Assembly: GCA_002402125.1 (NCBI GenBank)
Contig: NVVG01000020.1
Coordinates: forward strand, 26,579 to 33,095
Direction of reading: 5' to 3'
DNA length: 6,517 nucleotides
Source of the DNA: Moraxellaceae bacterium
GTDB taxonomy: Bacteria; Pseudomonadota; Gammaproteobacteria; Pseudomonadales; Ketobacteraceae
Shown one piece after another: positions 6,233 through 6,517 of the stretch. The notes beneath the pieces were generated by a model. That model was not told where the DNA came from and ran no database searches. It was given only the letters and a program-made list of their open reading frames with translations. The position numbers were made by a program, and so were the translations under genes. The first letter of the stretch is position 1. Each line of letters starts with the position of its first letter.

Positions 6233-6517
6233 TTAATCCTGTTTTGGCTGCTCGGTGGTAGTCGTAGTCTCTTGGGATTTTGGTGCGTCCTGAGTATCCG
6301 TAGTATCCGATATCTCTGGATCTTCTTGCATGAATTTTGATAGATACGCGAACTGGCCGACAAAAAATATCAAATTAAATAAGGTCATGCCAATCAGTTT
6401 AAAGGTCACCCAGGTGCTTTCTTCGTAATTCTTCGCCACATAAATATTAACGGCGCCCAAAAAGATAAAAAAGATGACCCAGCTAAGATTAAGTAGTTTC
6501 CACTTATCTTGCGGCAC
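6233..6517 (-). CDS. yciB: Septation protein A / inner membrane protein YciB, C-terminal part (runs off the window)
   Basis: The visible 94-95 codons correspond to the C-terminal half of YciB, a multi-spanning inner membrane protein linked to envelope and septum integrity. The segment [13 protein letters not shown] matches the E. coli LPxPVWxKLNLAWxxFF region. Two membrane helices follow (about residues 9-27 and 40-60 of the fragment), separated by a WVTFKLIG loop as in the family. The first codon at the window edge is GTG, but it aligns inside the family's conserved segment, so it is an internal valine; the true start lies beyond 6517. After the last helix there is an acidic, Thr/Gln-rich tail of about 25-30 residues that E. 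coli YciB lacks. The stop is TAA (6233-6235), 5 nt before yciI. Confidence 0.93.
   Translation of the reverse strand: MPQDKWKLLNLSWVIFFIFLGAVNIYVAKNYEESTWVTFKLIGMTLFNLIFFVGQFAYLSKFMQEDPEISDTTDTQDAPKSQETTTTTEQPKQD

Overview
The window looks like a stretch of a Gram-negative gammaproteobacterial chromosome, probably a marine, polymer-degrading type such as a Cellvibrionales relative. That placement is inference: it rests on the YciB/YciI pair, on the number of exported proteins with Ser/Thr/Asn-rich chains, and on lipoproteins that begin with Cys-Gly-Gly. No rRNA, tRNA, CRISPR array, transposase, integrase or phage gene is visible.

Left part, minus strand (81-3116): a small unrecognised lipoprotein is followed after a short gap by a large secreted zinc metalloprotease of the reprolysin-like M12B type (HExxHxxGxxH plus Met-turn). 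The protease carries tandem Ig/cadherin-like domains and an unassigned C-terminal domain. The two genes are probably one transcript.

Middle part, plus strand: a 226-bp divergent intergenic region (3117-3342) holds a 12-bp direct repeat and a GTAAAC-N5-GTTTAC palindrome. A lone beta-rich lipoprotein gene (3343-3783) follows, then a 346-bp gap with no convincing gene. After that come two closely spaced lipoprotein genes, one with a discoidin (F5/8 type C) domain (4130-4684) and one resembling the DUF4156/RcsF-type small lipoproteins (4709-5095). This pair ends at a very strong hairpin (5100-5154) with a perfect 25-bp stem and a T-tract on each strand. It can serve as a shared terminator for the convergent genes on either side.

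Right part, minus strand: yciB (septation protein A, only its C-terminal 94 codons in the window), yciI, and a TIGR04211-type SH3-and-anchor protein (YgiM-like) run in the same direction with short gaps, so they may be co-transcribed. This part looks like ordinary conserved chromosome.

Overall, the block from 81 to 5095 is an island of five consecutive exported proteins (one secreted protease and four predicted lipoproteins) next to housekeeping envelope genes. I do not see a clearly new biological system. The points most worth checking are the unpaired prodomain cysteine and the orphan C-terminal domain of the protease, the small lipoprotein linked to it, the repeat-bearing divergent promoter region, and the lipoprotein pair at 4130-5095.
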